From assembly GCA_021162905.1 (NCBI GenBank), contig JAGGXT010000192.1:1-6150 (forward strand): a DNA stretch of 6,150 nt, given 5' to 3'. Positions 6,085 through 6,150 of this stretch are shown one piece after another. Numbering within the stretch: position 1 is the stretch's first letter; each line of letters starts with the position of its first letter. A program made the position numbers and the translations under genes. The stretch comes from Candidatus Odinarchaeota archaeon (lineage in GTDB: Archaea > Asgardarchaeota > JAGGXT01). The notes under the pieces are model-generated. The model was not told the DNA's origin, ran no database searches, and was given only the letters and a program-made list of their open reading frames with translations.

Positions 6085-6112
6085 CTTATAAAACTTAGGG
6101 AGTCTATATAAA
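6085..6112 (-). promoter_or_regulatory. Promoter region of the E1-like / phosphatase operon
   Basis: On the minus strand, TTTATATA (6105-6112) matches the archaeal TATA-box consensus exactly and is preceded by an A-rich stretch as a B-recognition element might be. Transcription would start near 6080, leaving a leader of about 55 nt. A second TATA-like sequence, GTTTTATAAG (6085-6094), is a nearer alternative. The first box also reads TATATAAA on the + strand and could serve a rightward gene beyond the window. Nothing else was recognised in 6025-6150. Confidence 0.45.
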
Positions 6113-6150
6113 TATTTGAGATTTTGGGAGAATCAGTAATCTGTTAAAAA

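Overview
This AT-rich window (G+C roughly one third, by eye) most likely comes from an archaeon. The strongest evidence is a full-length FAU-1-type RNase E/G-like RNA-binding protein with a C-terminal DUF402 domain. Supporting evidence comes from Shine-Dalgarno sites of the GGAGGTGAT type, TATA-box-like promoter elements, and a MoeB/HesA-type E1-like enzyme with archaeal character. The lineage cannot be fixed from six genes. The set is compatible with low-GC, tetrahydrofolate-using archaea such as some Thermoplasmata, Bathyarchaeia-like Thermoproteota or Asgard groups.

Layout. The left half (121-3318, + strand) is a tetrahydrofolate one-carbon cluster: folD (methylene-THF dehydrogenase/cyclohydrolase), fhs (formate-THF ligase) and a 5-formyl-THF cyclo-ligase. 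The right half (3327-6024, - strand) reads, in transcription order, a MoeB/ThiF/HesA-type adenylyltransferase, a DUSP23-like dual-specificity phosphatase 11 nt downstream, and FAU-1 after a 74-nt gap. The two gene sets converge tail to tail with 8 nt between stop codons. The flanks (1-120 and 6025-6150) hold AT-rich promoter-type sequence. No tRNA, rRNA, CRISPR array, mobile element or broken gene was seen.

How the genes work together. Fhs makes 10-formyl-THF from formate, FolD interconverts 10-formyl-, methenyl- and methylene-THF, and the cyclo-ligase returns stray 5-formyl-THF to the methenyl form. Together they form a compact THF C1 module. The minus-strand genes have no obvious single pathway: one activates a ubiquitin-like or sulfur-carrier protein, one removes phosphate, and one processes or binds RNA. 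The E1-like/phosphatase pair is tightly spaced and probably co-transcribed.

I found no clearly new multi-gene system. The points most worth a second look are the altered nucleotide-binding motifs of FolD, the E1-like/phosphatase pairing, the missing catalytic cysteine in the E1-like protein, a second cysteine in the phosphatase active-site loop, a perfect 13-bp inverted repeat inside the cyclo-ligase gene, and a repeated A/T motif upstream of folD.
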